Assembly (NCBI GenBank): GCA_046074525.1
Contig: JBJTOK010000055.1
Location: 1-64,000, forward strand
Source: JAHEZL01 sp046074525
Lineage (GTDB): Bacteria; Bacteroidota; Bacteroidia; Flavobacteriales_C; GCA-002722245
DNA length: 64,000 nt
Direction of reading: 5' to 3'
Position numbers and translations under genes: made by a program. The notes under the pieces were generated by a model. The model worked only from the letters and a program-made list of their open reading frames with translations. It was not told where the DNA came from and did no database searches. Shown in pieces: positions 32,648-42,113 of this stretch (positions within the stretch are counted from its first letter, which is position 1; the number at the start of each line of letters is the position of its first letter).

Positions 32648-33935
32648 GATTTTTATCGTTTTATTGCTGACTTATGCCGGCGCTTCCGCACAGGGAGGAG
32701 CCAATTCGGTGTATTCGCAATATGGTTTCGGGATGTTGTACACGCATCAGTTCGGCCAAAGCTTCGGAATGGGGAATACAGGTATAGCGATGAGCAATCC
32801 ACTTAATCTTAACCTTTATAATCCAGCTTCCATTGCAGATTTGAAATATGTGACTTTCGATATCAGTACTTTGTCTAACAGTATCAGGGCCAAAGACGGC
32901 ATCAATACTCCTGCATCTTATACCGATGGTACTATGGGGAGTATGGGGATGGGCATTCCTCTGCTGAAAAACTGGGGATTGATATTGGGACTCACTCCTT
33001 ATTCGTCGATGGGATACCGCATTACCAGAACATCAACCAATGCGGATTTTGGCGATATTACCGACTATTATCAGGGTCAGGGTGGTATTAACTCCCTTTT
33101 TCTGGGTACTGGTTATCGCTACAGAAATTTCGCGCTGGGTGCCAAAACAAATTATCTCTTTGGTACCTTTTCACAGGACCAGCTGCGAGTGTTGAATTCG
33201 TCCACTTATTTCAATTCCTATTATCACAAGCAATACACCTTTTCTAACCTCACCTTTGATTTTGGTGCGCAGTACCGTTTAAATATCAATGAAAATCTGA
33301 ATTTTATGCTGGGTGCAGTTTACGGTCTGGATCAGCAATTGAGTGTGAGGACAGCGGAAAGGCAGGTGCAAACAACCCAAACTACCTTAAGTGATATTGG
33401 TTTGTATTCCAATTATATTAAGAATGTGATTTACGACAATACCGGGAGTCCGTCGAGAATGAATGTGACCTATCCGCAGTTTTTCGGTGGAGGTATCGCA
33501 ATGAATTTCAAGGAAAAACTTGCGGTCACCGCCGATTACCGTCAACAAAACTGGGAGAAATCCACTTTAACCAGCTCGTCATACACCACCGGCAGAAGCT
33601 ACGCTCTGGGTGCCGAATGGGTCCCAAATAAAAATACAGTCGGCAGCGAAAATTATCATAAAAGAATAGCTTACCGAATGGGGCTCCGTTATGCTAATTT
33701 GCCATTCACTGTTAATGGTACAACTGTTAACGATTACGGATTCAATATCGGTGCTGCTTTTCCGCTGCGTAAATTCAAGTATGAGAGAGAACTTTTTGGT
33801 TCCTATATCAACCTTGGGCTGGAGTTCGGCAGAAGAGGTAGCTTGAACAGCAATCTGGTACAGGAAGATTATTTCAAGGTGAATTTCGGATTTACCTTTA
33901 ATGACAAGTGGTTCATCAAGCGTAAATTCGATTAA
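32637..33935 (+). CDS. Outer-membrane beta-barrel protein of unknown function
   Basis: 432 aa from the ATG at 32637. Residues 1-18 are a signal (ending GASAQ). The rest alternates polar and hydrophobic strands with many Gly and Tyr and ends in a FNDKWFIKRKFD strand, consistent with a large beta barrel of FadL/PorV-like appearance; the exact family is not clear. It lies between coaX and lptC and is likely co-expressed with lptC, 10 nt downstream. Confidence 0.75.
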   Translation: MRIKIFIVLLLTYAGASAQGGANSVYSQYGFGMLYTHQFGQSFGMGNTGIAMSNPLNLNLYNPASIADLKYVTFDISTLSNSIRAKDGINTPASYTDGTMGSMGMGIPLLKNWGLILGLTPYSSMGYRITRTSTNADFGDITDYYQGQGGINSLFLGTGYRYRNFALGAKTNYLFGTFSQDQLRVLNSSTYFNSYYHKQYTFSNLTFDFGAQYRLNINENLNFMLGAVYGLDQQLSVRTAERQVQTTQTTLSDIGLYSNYIKNVIYDNTGSPSRMNVTYPQFFGGGIAMNFKEKLAVTADYRQQNWEKSTLTSSSYTTGRSYALGAEWVPNKNTVGSENYHKRIAYRMGLRYANLPFTVNGTTVNDYGFNIGAAFPLRKFKYERELFGSYINLGLEFGRRGSLNSNLVQEDYFKVNFGFTFNDKWFIKRKFD

Positions 33936-33941
33936 ATCGGG

Positions 33942-34025
33942 TTCAATGTTCAAAGTCCAAAGTCTAAAATTCAAAGCTACATCTGCCTTCTTCTGGCTTT
34001 TTACTTTTAACTTTTTGCTTTTCTT
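33942..34025. repeat. Palindromic heptad repeat element overlapping the start of lptC
   Basis: Left arm: five tandem heptads, ttcaatg, ttcaaag, tccaaag, tctaaaa, ttcaaag (33942-33976). Right arm: tttttac, ttttaac, tttttgc, ttttctt (33998-34025), roughly the reverse complement. A short ctgccttcttctgg centre lies between. Both arms keep a 7-nt period. The ATG of lptC at 33946 lies inside the first heptad. Confidence 0.7.
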
Positions 34026-34515
34026 CTATTCCTGTGAAAATGATTTGGTGGAAGTAGCAACGCAAACCACAGAGAATAAATTCCCTTCAACTACCTATAT
34101 CAATTATGATGTATTGTACAGCGACTCGGCGATAGTTCGGGTGCGACTGCAGGGCAAAACCATGGAGCAGTATGATGGTGATATTGCTCACGATGAGTTT
34201 AAGGATGGCGTTCATCTTATATTTTTTGATGAACATAAAAAGGTGGAATCGGAGATGACGGCCAATCATGCTACACGCCTTCGTACCACCAACAAGATGG
34301 AAGCCAGGGGAAATGTGGTGGTGTTCAATAAAAAAGGTGATAAATTAAATACCGAACATCTCGTTTGGGATGCAAACAGCCGAAAGATTTTCACCGAGGA
34401 ACATGTTCGCATAACTACTGCGGATAAAATTATTACAGGGAAAGGTTTGATTTCCGATGAGACCTTTACCAACTACAGAGTGAAAAATATCACCGGGCAA
34501 ATCAGGTTGCGATAA
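33946..34515 (+). CDS. lptC: LPS export periplasmic protein LptC
   Basis: 189 aa from the ATG at 33946. The N-terminal 30 residues form a membrane anchor or lipoprotein signal ending at SC30; the codons for this anchor lie inside the heptad repeat at 33942-34025. Residues 45-189 form the beta-jellyroll LptC domain, with repeated DGVHLIFFDEHKKVESEMTA-like strands and TTNKMEARGNVVVFNKKGDKL. It hands LPS from the inner-membrane LptB2FG to LptA. Starts upstream would overlap the outer-membrane gene. Confidence 0.82.
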   Translation: MFKVQSLKFKATSAFFWLFTFNFLLFFYSCENDLVEVATQTTENKFPSTTYINYDVLYSDSAIVRVRLQGKTMEQYDGDIAHDEFKDGVHLIFFDEHKKVESEMTANHATRLRTTNKMEARGNVVVFNKKGDKLNTEHLVWDANSRKIFTEEHVRITTADKIITGKGLISDETFTNYRVKNITGQIRLR

Positions 34516-34518
34516 GCA

Positions 34519-35457
34519 CTATTTGCAATGCTTACCTATCAACTCTTTTACCTCATTGTCATAGTTGTAAGTGTAACCCAGACTTTCTGATTTTTCCAGA
34601 TCAGCACAAGCGTCAATGAATCGCCCCTGAGCGATGTACACTTTTGCCCTGTTTTTATACACCCATGAATTGGTAGGGTACAGCGCCATAGAGTGGTTGA
34701 TGTCGGTGAGTGCTTTTTCATATTGTCCTAATTTGTAATAGCATTCCCCACGGTTGCTGAGCAGAAGGGCATTTTCAGGATCTTTTGCTGCGGCTTTTTC
34801 ATAACAATAAAGTGCTTGTGGTAAACTGTCCATTTGGGTATACATCAGTCCTAAATTAACATATGCGTTTGCAGCGTTGGAATCCAGCTCAATGACCTTT
34901 TTTAGTATTGGTATGGCTTTTTGCTGTTCTCTTTTCATGGTATAGAGGAAGCTCAGGGCAAACAGTCCATTGACAGATTTAGGATTTTGTTTTAAAACTG
35001 ATTTGAAATCCTTTTCTGCTTTTTTGTATTTCTGGGCATAGGTATATGTTACTCCTCTTCCTATAGTGTATTTCTCTTTTAAAGAATCATGTTCAGCCAT
35101 TTTCATTGCTTTGGTGATATGATATACAGAGGAGTCGGTGCGATTGATCTGGCGGAAAAATTCACCGAGTTCAAAAACAGGTCTTGATTTTCCCTGGAAG
35201 GCGCCTACTGCTGCGTGGTAGGTTTGATAGGCTTTTGTGTATTCCTTTAATTCGAATTCCATATCAGCTTTAAAGAAATAATACTCCATTTTTGCCGGAC
35301 CGGTCTTAATGGCTTTTTCTGCGAGCATGCATGCTGAGGTATAACTTTTTTCTTTCTCCTTTTGCTTTGCTTTTGCAAAGAGTGAATCAGCGTTGTTTTG
35401 GGCAAAGGAGACAGCACAATAAAGACTGAGTAAGAAGAGGACCAGTAATTTTTTCAT
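34519..35457 (-). CDS. Tetratricopeptide-repeat protein with signal peptide
   Basis: 312 aa. Residues 1-19 are a signal (ending SFAQ). About seven TPR-type helix pairs follow, for example NAANAYVNLGLMYTQMDSL and NALLLSNRGECYYKLGQYEKAL. This is a protein-binding scaffold, likely periplasmic. Its partner is unknown. It converges with lptC, with stop codons 4 nt apart, and lies 33 nt after mfd on the same strand. Confidence 0.85.
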   Translation of the reverse strand: MKKLLVLFLLSLYCAVSFAQNNADSLFAKAKQKEKEKSYTSACMLAEKAIKTGPAKMEYYFFKADMEFELKEYTKAYQTYHAAVGAFQGKSRPVFELGEFFRQINRTDSSVYHITKAMKMAEHDSLKEKYTIGRGVTYTYAQKYKKAEKDFKSVLKQNPKSVNGLFALSFLYTMKREQQKAIPILKKVIELDSNAANAYVNLGLMYTQMDSLPQALYCYEKAAAKDPENALLLSNRGECYYKLGQYEKALTDINHSMALYPTNSWVYKNRAKVYIAQGRFIDACADLEKSESLGYTYNYDNEVKELIGKHCK

Positions 35458-35490
35458 AGGCGGATTTATGGGCTAAAAGTAGAAAAATAT

Positions 35491-38400
35491 TTACAGCATT
35501 TTGCCCAGTGCTTCTTTTGCTTCCTGAATGGTAGTAACGTAATCCATTGCCATGGTGAGCTTATTTTTTACCTGTTTTAACTGGCATTTCAGGGGATTGT
35601 CCTGAATGTACTTGAGGGTTTTCCCGAATTGTTCCGACTGGAAATATTTGTTGCTCTGATCGCCAAGGAAATGGCCGCTCAGCTTGTTGTTCTTGATGAT
35701 TATTTTTTCGAAGCCCAGTTTCTGTCCGATCCATCGCAAACGCATCGCATTGAATAATTCCTTCGTAGGTTTTGGTATAGCCCCGAAGCGATCAATCATA
35801 TGTTTTTCAAAGGCGAGCAATTGCTCTTCGTTTTTCACTTCGTTGAGTTCTTTGTACAGAGACAATCTCTCTGAAACAGTATTGACATAATTGGTAGGGA
35901 TGAGAATTTCAACATCAGTATCAATCACGCATTCATCGGCAAACATTCGAACATTTGGTTCTCCTTCATAGAGATCCTTGAACTCCGTTTCCTTGAGTTC
36001 ATGCAAGGCTTCATCAAGGATGCGCTGGTACATATCGTACCCCACATCAGTGATAAATCCGGATTGCTCGGCACCGAGCAAATCGCCGGCGCCACGGATA
36101 TCAAGATCACGCATTGCAATATTAAATCCACTACCCAAATCAGAAAACTCTTCCAGGGCGCGCAATCTTTTTCGTGATTCATCACTGAGTGTAGAAAGGG
36201 GAGGAGTGAGCAAATAGCAAAATGCTTTTTTGTTAGAGCGGCCCACTCTTCCTCGCATCTGGTGCAAATCGCTGAGTCCGAAATTTTGCGCGTTATTGAT
36301 GATGATCGTATTGGCGTTGGGAATATCGAGTCCGGATTCGATGATTGTTGTAGCCACCAAAACATCAAACTGACCTTCAATAAAATCGAGCATTACTTCC
36401 TCGAGTTTATCGCCATCCATTTGTCCGTGACCGATAGCAACGCGTGCACTCGGCAGCAGTCGCTGGATTTTTCCTGCCACTTCCATGATGTTACCCACCT
36501 TGTTGTGCACGAAGAAAACTTGTCCGCCACGATCCAGTTCAAAGCGAATGGCATCGCGCAGCATCTCATCATTGAAGCCGGTAACTGTTGTTTCTACCGG
36601 ATAACGATTCGGTGGCGGAGTAGTAATTACGCTGAGGTCGCGTGCGCCCATCAAGGAAAACTGCAGTGTTCTTGGAATAGGCGTAGCGGTAAGTGTGAGC
36701 GTGTCTACATTGGCTTTGATCAATTTCAATTTGTCCTTGATCGACACGCCAAATTTTTGTTCTTCATCTATAATGAGTAAGCCAAGATCCTTGAACTGTA
36801 CGTCTTTCCCGACGATGCGGTGTGTGCCGATGATAACATCCACTTTTCCTTCTTTCAGTTGATCCAGCGTTTCTTTTTGTTGTTTCGCTGTGCGGAAGCG
36901 ATTGATGTAATCTACTTTGCAGGGCAAATCCTTGAAGCGTTCGCTAAAGGAGCGGTAGTGCTGTAAAGCGAGAATGGTAGTCGGCACTAAAACAGCTACC
37001 TGTTTGCTATCGCACACTGCCTTGAAAGCTGCACGAATCGCAATTTCAGTTTTACCAAATCCAACGTCACCACACACCAGCCTGTCCATAGGAAAATTCT
37101 TTTCCATGTCTTCCTTCACGGCTTTCGTGGCCTTCTCCTGATCGGGAGTATCTTCATAAATAAACGAAGCTTCGAGTTCGTTTTGCAGGTAAGTATCGTG
37201 ACTGTAAGCAAAGCCTTTTTGTGCCTTGCGCTTGGCGTATAGTTTGATAAGGTCGTATGCAACTTCCTTGACCTTCTTCTTCGTATTTTCTTTTTTGGTT
37301 TTCCAGGCAGCAGTGCCGAGTTTATTGACAGCAGGCTCTTTTCCTTCTTTGCCGGAATAGCGGCTGATTTTGTGCAGCGATTGAATATTCACGTACAGCA
37401 AATCGCTGTCTTTATATAATATCCTTACCGATTCATGTTTCTTGCCATCGTTCTCAATGGTTTCAAGTCCGTCGAAAACACCAATGCCATAATCGGTATG
37501 CACCACGAAATCGCCTTTGTGCAAGCCAGTGAGTTCTTTGATGGTAATGGCCTGCTTGCTTTTTTTGTAGCGCTCTTTTAATTTGAAACGGTGATAGCGA
37601 TTGAAAATCTGGTGATCAGTGTAGCACACTATTTTTTCAGCGTGATCAATAAATCCTTCGTGCAATGCGACATTCAGAAGGTCGTATTTTATTGGCACCA
37701 CAGTAGGATGATGAGCGATAATTTCTTTAAGTCGGTTGAGCTCTTTTGCATTATCTGATGCCAGATAAATGCTGTAACCTTTGTCTTCGTATTCCTTCAA
37801 ATGCTCCACGAGCAACTGGAAATTCTTATTGAAATTCAGCTGCGGTGAGCTGTGCACGACAATTCCTCCTTCTCCGTTGTTTTTAAAATGGATGAGTTGC
37901 TGTTTTTTTATTTCTTCACGGAAGCTGGCATCGGTAAGGAAAAGTTCTTCCGGAATCCTTTTCTGAATAGGTGATTCGCTGGTTTTTTCAAAGAGTCTTA
38001 CTGTTTTTTCAAAAGCTTTTCCGACTTGTTCTTCAAAAAGAGAAGCATTGAAAATCCAAAGCAGACAATCCTTTCCAAGGAAGTTGATTAATGATTCGCG
38101 TGCCGATACACTTTCTTTTCCCATGATATCGGGAACAACGGTGATGCTATTGAGCGGATCTACCGAAAGCTGATTCGACGGATCAAAGGTGCGGATGCTT
38201 TCTACTTCATCGCCAAAAAATTCAACGCGGAAAGGATAGTCGTTAGAGTAAGAGAAAATATCGATGATGCCACCACGTACCGCAAACTGACCGGGTTCCA
38301 CTACATAGTCGGTGCGATCAAAATGGTATTCAAACAAAACATCAATCACAAAATCGGTAGATAGTTTTTCTCCTTTTTGTATTTGCAGGGAATGTTGCTT

Positions 38401-38811
38401 GAATACTTTTTCCGATACCACTTTTTCGGCGATGGCTTCTGGATAGCTGATAATGATTTTATTTTTGCTGCCGGCCAATGCGCTCAAAATTTCGGTGCGG
38501 GTAAGCACATTTGCATTTTGTACTTCTTCTACTTCATAAGGATTGCGGTAGGAGGCAGGGAAGAAAAATACTTCTTCTTTCGGGATGAATTGCTGTAAAT
38601 CATTATAAAAATATGCAGCTTCTTCGTTGTCGTTCAGCAGAAAAAGATGAGGTGTATGTCGCCTTTTCCATATTTGTGCAGCGATGAGAGCAGGCAATGA
38701 ACCTTTAGCCCCGAAGAGGTTTATCGGGGATTTTTGTTGCTGAAGTTCATCCTTCAGAGTGGCAATAATTTTGGATGACGAATAAATATCCGCCAGCGCT
38801 TTAGCTTCCAT
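35491..38811 (-). CDS. mfd: Transcription-repair coupling factor
   Basis: 1106 aa. UvrB-like N-terminal domains (about 1-330), RNA polymerase-interacting domain near TDYGIGVFDGLETI (about 430-490), then a SF2 translocase: CGDVGFGKTEIA (Walker A), IIDEEQKFG (Walker B), TATPIPRTL (motif III) and QMRGRVGRS (motif VI). The C-terminal TRCF domain follows. It removes stalled RNA polymerase and recruits UvrA to the lesion. Length matches the family. No frameshift seen. Confidence 0.96.
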   Translation of the reverse strand: MEAKALADIYSSSKIIATLKDELQQQKSPINLFGAKGSLPALIAAQIWKRRHTPHLFLLNDNEEAAYFYNDLQQFIPKEEVFFFPASYRNPYEVEEVQNANVLTRTEILSALAGSKNKIIISYPEAIAEKVVSEKVFKQHSLQIQKGEKLSTDFVIDVLFEYHFDRTDYVVEPGQFAVRGGIIDIFSYSNDYPFRVEFFGDEVESIRTFDPSNQLSVDPLNSITVVPDIMGKESVSARESLINFLGKDCLLWIFNASLFEEQVGKAFEKTVRLFEKTSESPIQKRIPEELFLTDASFREEIKKQQLIHFKNNGEGGIVVHSSPQLNFNKNFQLLVEHLKEYEDKGYSIYLASDNAKELNRLKEIIAHHPTVVPIKYDLLNVALHEGFIDHAEKIVCYTDHQIFNRYHRFKLKERYKKSKQAITIKELTGLHKGDFVVHTDYGIGVFDGLETIENDGKKHESVRILYKDSDLLYVNIQSLHKISRYSGKEGKEPAVNKLGTAAWKTKKENTKKKVKEVAYDLIKLYAKRKAQKGFAYSHDTYLQNELEASFIYEDTPDQEKATKAVKEDMEKNFPMDRLVCGDVGFGKTEIAIRAAFKAVCDSKQVAVLVPTTILALQHYRSFSERFKDLPCKVDYINRFRTAKQQKETLDQLKEGKVDVIIGTHRIVGKDVQFKDLGLLIIDEEQKFGVSIKDKLKLIKANVDTLTLTATPIPRTLQFSLMGARDLSVITTPPPNRYPVETTVTGFNDEMLRDAIRFELDRGGQVFFVHNKVGNIMEVAGKIQRLLPSARVAIGHGQMDGDKLEEVMLDFIEGQFDVLVATTIIESGLDIPNANTIIINNAQNFGLSDLHQMRGRVGRSNKKAFCYLLTPPLSTLSDESRKRLRALEEFSDLGSGFNIAMRDLDIRGAGDLLGAEQSGFITDVGYDMYQRILDEALHELKETEFKDLYEGEPNVRMFADECVIDTDVEILIPTNYVNTVSERLSLYKELNEVKNEEQLLAFEKHMIDRFGAIPKPTKELFNAMRLRWIGQKLGFEKIIIKNNKLSGHFLGDQSNKYFQSEQFGKTLKYIQDNPLKCQLKQVKNKLTMAMDYVTTIQEAKEALGKML

Positions 38812-38853
38812 GAAGGCTTAAAGTTAAGGGAAATCCCTTTAAACTTGAGCGCT

Positions 38854-39486
38854 CTAACGCATTAAAGTAATAAAGCCACTTTCCTGATGCTGACGGTCGG
38901 CCATATTTTCGTAAGTCACTATCCAGAAGAAAGTGCCTGCTGCCGAATCAGCTCCGTTGAATTTTCCATCCCAGCGTGGCAGCACATTTTCAGATTGACA
39001 TATTTTTATACCCCAGCGGTCGTACACTGTGAAAGTGATTTTTTTCATGTTGGCAGCGATCTGCTGGAAGTTTTCATCTGTTACATCCTTCGGATGGAAG
39101 TCGTCGTTAACACCATCGTTGTTAGGAGTAAAAACATTCGGTCATTCGAAAATGTAATCCGGACAAAGTTTCGTTACTTCAATGCTTTCCACGATAGAAC
39201 ACTGATTGGAATCGATCACTGTTACCGTATAAGTCCCCGCTGAATCACCGATAGTGGTTTGGCTGTTGCTCTTTCCTTTCTCCGACCAGGCGTTGGTTTT
39301 AAAGCCAGGGCCGGCGTCAACGGTAGAGGTAGTACCTTCGCAAACAGTTTGACTGTTAAAGACGGTGGCAATGTTATCAATACTGATTAAAGCGGAAGCA
39401 GATTTCACTGCCGGACAAACACCGAATTTTACTATCACTCTGTATTTGGTAGTAGGGGTGAGTCCACTGAATCTATAAGAAGGATT
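38854..39486 (-). pseudogene. Remnant of a T9SS type B (CHU_C) secreted protein
   Basis: The frame opens directly after the dehydrogenase stop and shows an FN3-like strand set (YRFSGLTPTTKYRVIV), an immunoglobulin-like segment, then an in-frame TGA between DYIFE and PNVFTPN near 39140, followed by the gliding-motility-associated C-terminal domain (TFTVYDRWGIKI ... GFITLMR). The 5' part is missing and no start exists. It is a truncated adhesin-type gene inactivated by deletion and a nonsense change. Confidence 0.8.
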
Positions 39487-39489
39487 AAT

Positions 39490-40419
39490 TTAAGAAGGGA
39501 AGGAAGCCTTGATTTTCATCGCCAGAAAAGTTGATAATTTTTCATAGGATTCGTGTGTCCACCCGGCGATATGCGGTGTTAAAAGAACTTTGTCACTTTG
39601 AATCAGGAATTGGAAATCTTCGGGTAGTTGCTTTGCGTCCAGTTTTTCAAAAGATACAGCTTCGTATTCCAGCACATCTAAGCATGCGCCGCGAACTTTA
39701 CCACTTTTGAGTGCTTTTACCAAATCGTCGGTTTTAATGCATTTTCCCCGTGCGCTGTTAATAAGGAAAATATCTTTCTTGAATTTATTGATCCACGATT
39801 CATCCACCAGGAATTTTGTTTCTGCGGTAAGGGGAAGATGTAAACTCACAAAATCAGCCTGCTCAAAAATTTCTTCCATAGATGACTGGTGTTCGTAGTG
39901 TGTTTTGTATTTGTCGTAAGCCAGAATTTTTACTTCAAAGCCATGTAGTCGCTGTGCTACTGCCGATCCCATTTGTCCGTAACCAATGATCGCAAATGTT
40001 TTTCCTTTCAGTTCAATACCACGGTTTTCGGCTCTTTTCCAAATGCCGTTGCGTACTTCTATATCAGCGATTTTTATTTTATTGATGAGCATTAATATCA
40101 TTCCCAGCACATGCTCGGCTACAGCATCACGGTTGCCTTCAGGAGAGTTGAAGCAGCTAATTCCCTTTTCTTTTGCGTAGGCGAGATCAATATTTTCCAT
40201 TCCCGATCCCGAACGAGCAATGAATTTCAGTTGGGGAGAGGCGTCAATAATTTCTCTGGTGATTTTGAATTTCGAGCGGATGATGAAGCCTTCGTATTCC
40301 TTTAGCAGGGGCAGTAATTCTTCGTGAGAGAGGTGAGTGAGTTCGTCAACAGTGTGTCCCGCTTTGCGCAATTCTTCATACAAAAGAGGGTGTACGCTAT
40401 CTATGGCTATGACTTTCAC
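39490..40419 (-). CDS. 2-hydroxyacid dehydrogenase (phosphoglycerate dehydrogenase-like)
   Basis: 309 aa from the GTG at 40419 (VKVIAIDSVHPLL). An ATG at 40485 would add a hydrophobic stretch to a cytosolic enzyme and overlap the divergent gene. ARSGSGMENID, the Rossmann loop IGYGQMGSAVAQRL and NSARGKCI are D-hydroxyacid dehydrogenase motifs, with LLTPHIAGWT holding the catalytic His (its Glu partner in LEYEAV). The usual ACT domain of SerA is absent, so it could act on 3-phosphoglycerate or a related acid. Confidence 0.88.
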   Translation of the reverse strand: MKVIAIDSVHPLLYEELRKAGHTVDELTHLSHEELLPLLKEYEGFIIRSKFKITREIIDASPQLKFIARSGSGMENIDLAYAKEKGISCFNSPEGNRDAVAEHVLGMILMLINKIKIADIEVRNGIWKRAENRGIELKGKTFAIIGYGQMGSAVAQRLHGFEVKILAYDKYKTHYEHQSSMEEIFEQADFVSLHLPLTAETKFLVDESWINKFKKDIFLINSARGKCIKTDDLVKALKSGKVRGACLDVLEYEAVSFEKLDAKQLPEDFQFLIQSDKVLLTPHIAGWTHESYEKLSTFLAMKIKASFPS

Positions 40420-40477
40420 TGCGAAAATTTTCTTTAAAATTAGGAAGAATAACAACAGCAAAAGATATTTTTGAGCG

Positions 40478-41860
40478 ATGGGCAAGAGTTTTTATCCTTT
40501 TTTATTCGTGGTACTGGCGCTGTTTATCGCATGGGCGAGCCCGGATTTATTTGCTGATGGGATGTTTATGGACGGCCTGATTTATGCGTCAGTGGCGAGA
40601 AATCTTGCTGAAGGGGAAGGATCGTTCTGGTTCCTGCATTTTTCCGATACTTTATTCAGTTCCTTTCATGAGCATCCTCCGCTGGCGATTGGATTGCAGA
40701 GCCTCTTTTACAAAATTTTCGGAGACTCTATTTTGGTAGAAAAGCTTTTCTCTTTTGGCACTTATCTGTTGAGCGGAGTCATTATTGTATTGATATGGCA
40801 GGAGATCACGAAGAAAAAAATGTCTTCTGTTGCCTGGTTGCCTCTCCTTTTATGGATTTTGATGCCACTGGTTCATTGGGGAGCGGTAAATAATATGCTG
40901 GAAAATACGATGCTGATTTTTGTGGTGCTGTCGGTGTTGTTTGGGCTGAAGAGCCTTAGTCATAAGAAATATTTGTATCTCTCTTTATCAGGGTTTATGC
41001 TGTTTTTCGCTTTTTTGAGTAAAGGCTTCACAGGCCTGTTCCCTTTGTCGCTTCCTTTCTGGTTGTTCTGTTTCAGGAAGGAGAGAGGCTTTATTAAAGA
41101 AACCCTTATTGTACTCATGTCTTTACTTCTGCCTTTCCTCTTTCTGTACTTTTTCATACCGGAAGGGATTGAAAGTATACACAGTTATTTATTGCATCAG
41201 GTTTTCAAAAGCATCGAAGAGGTACAAACCGTTAGCACACGCTTTTATATACTGGGGAAATTATTTACTGAACTGCTGATTTCCTTGGGATTGGTAATTC
41301 TGCTATTGGCTTTTGTAAAAAAGGACAAGAAGGAAGATAGTTCATGGATTTTTATTTTTCTGGCTCTCGGCTTATCAGGTGTAGCTCCTATTATGGTAAG
41401 CATGAAACAAAACGGATTTTATATTCTTTGTGCCTTGCCTTTTTTTGCATTGGCGTTGGCTTTGCTGGTTTCGGGACAGGTGGAAAAGTTAATGGCTAAA
41501 ATCAATGAGCAGGGAAGGGCTTTCAGGATATTCCGCTTGTGCAGCATTGTACTTTTATTTTTGACTATTACAGCCGCAGTTTGGCAAAAAGGAAAGATCC
41601 GCCAGCATGAAACTTTAATACTTAGTGTTAAAACAGTGGCCAGGATTGTGCCTCCGCATTCGGTGATAGCGGTGTCCCGGAAATTAATGGGGCATTGGTC
41701 GATGCATGGTTACTTCCAGCGCTATGCACATATTGGTACAGATGCCAGTATTGAACCCAATCGTAAATTTTTATTTCAGGAGGTGAGTGACCTTCTTCCT
41801 CCTGATTATGAGGAGCTTCCTTTGCGGTTAAAAGACTATAGACTGTTGCAGAAGAAATAA
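40478..41860 (+). CDS. Membrane glycosyltransferase-like protein (GT39/PMT type)
   Basis: 460 aa with about 11 membrane helices. ADGMFMDGLIYASVARNLAEGEG carries the DG/Y/R motif of GT39-like (ArnT/PMT) enzymes and HEHPPLAIGLQSLFYKIFG the second periplasmic loop. It would transfer sugars from lipid carriers at the inner membrane. Acceptor unknown. It diverges from the dehydrogenase with a 58-nt gap and is followed by the terminator at 41972. Confidence 0.8.
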   Translation: MGKSFYPFLFVVLALFIAWASPDLFADGMFMDGLIYASVARNLAEGEGSFWFLHFSDTLFSSFHEHPPLAIGLQSLFYKIFGDSILVEKLFSFGTYLLSGVIIVLIWQEITKKKMSSVAWLPLLLWILMPLVHWGAVNNMLENTMLIFVVLSVLFGLKSLSHKKYLYLSLSGFMLFFAFLSKGFTGLFPLSLPFWLFCFRKERGFIKETLIVLMSLLLPFLFLYFFIPEGIESIHSYLLHQVFKSIEEVQTVSTRFYILGKLFTELLISLGLVILLLAFVKKDKKEDSSWIFIFLALGLSGVAPIMVSMKQNGFYILCALPFFALALALLVSGQVEKLMAKINEQGRAFRIFRLCSIVLLFLTITAAVWQKGKIRQHETLILSVKTVARIVPPHSVIAVSRKLMGHWSMHGYFQRYAHIGTDASIEPNRKFLFQEVSDLLPPDYEELPLRLKDYRLLQKK

Positions 41861-41971
41861 AAAAAATAATTTTTTTTATTTAGAGGCAACCACCTGAAAA
41901 AGCCTCCGTCTTTCCAGTAATTACCTCTTTTATATACCTTCTTCCAGCTACCCGTGCTGGTAAGAAAACTT

Positions 41972-42005
41972 AAAAAAGCATTCGTACCCCAACGAATGCT
42001 TTTTT
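41972..42005. terminator. Intrinsic terminator
   Basis: aaaaaagcattcgt pairs over 14 bp with acgaatgctttttt around a 6-nt loop. It follows the GT39-like gene and precedes the rimP promoter. Confidence 0.9.
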
Positions 42006-42019
42006 GTTTTGTTAAAACC

Positions 42020-42049
42020 TTGCATATTAGAAATAAATGCCTACATTTG
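42020..42049 (+). promoter_or_regulatory. Promoter of the rimP-nusA-infB operon
   Basis: TTG (42020-42022), 19 nt, then TACATTTG (42042-42049), a full match to the Bacteroidota consensus. Transcription should start near 42055. Confidence 0.75.
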
Positions 42050-42073
42050 CTGTCCATTTACGGTATTTGATAT

Positions 42074-42096
42074 GCAGGGGACACAAAGTCCCCTGC
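42074..42096 (+). other. Leader hairpin upstream of rimP
   Basis: gcaggggac and gtcccctgc pair perfectly over 9 bp around acaaa, in the 5' leader 17 nt before the rimP ATG. Leaders of rimP-nusA operons are often controlled, so it may be a regulatory element; no T-tract follows. Confidence 0.55.
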
Positions 42097-42113
42097 TTCG
42101 TTAGATAAAGCTT

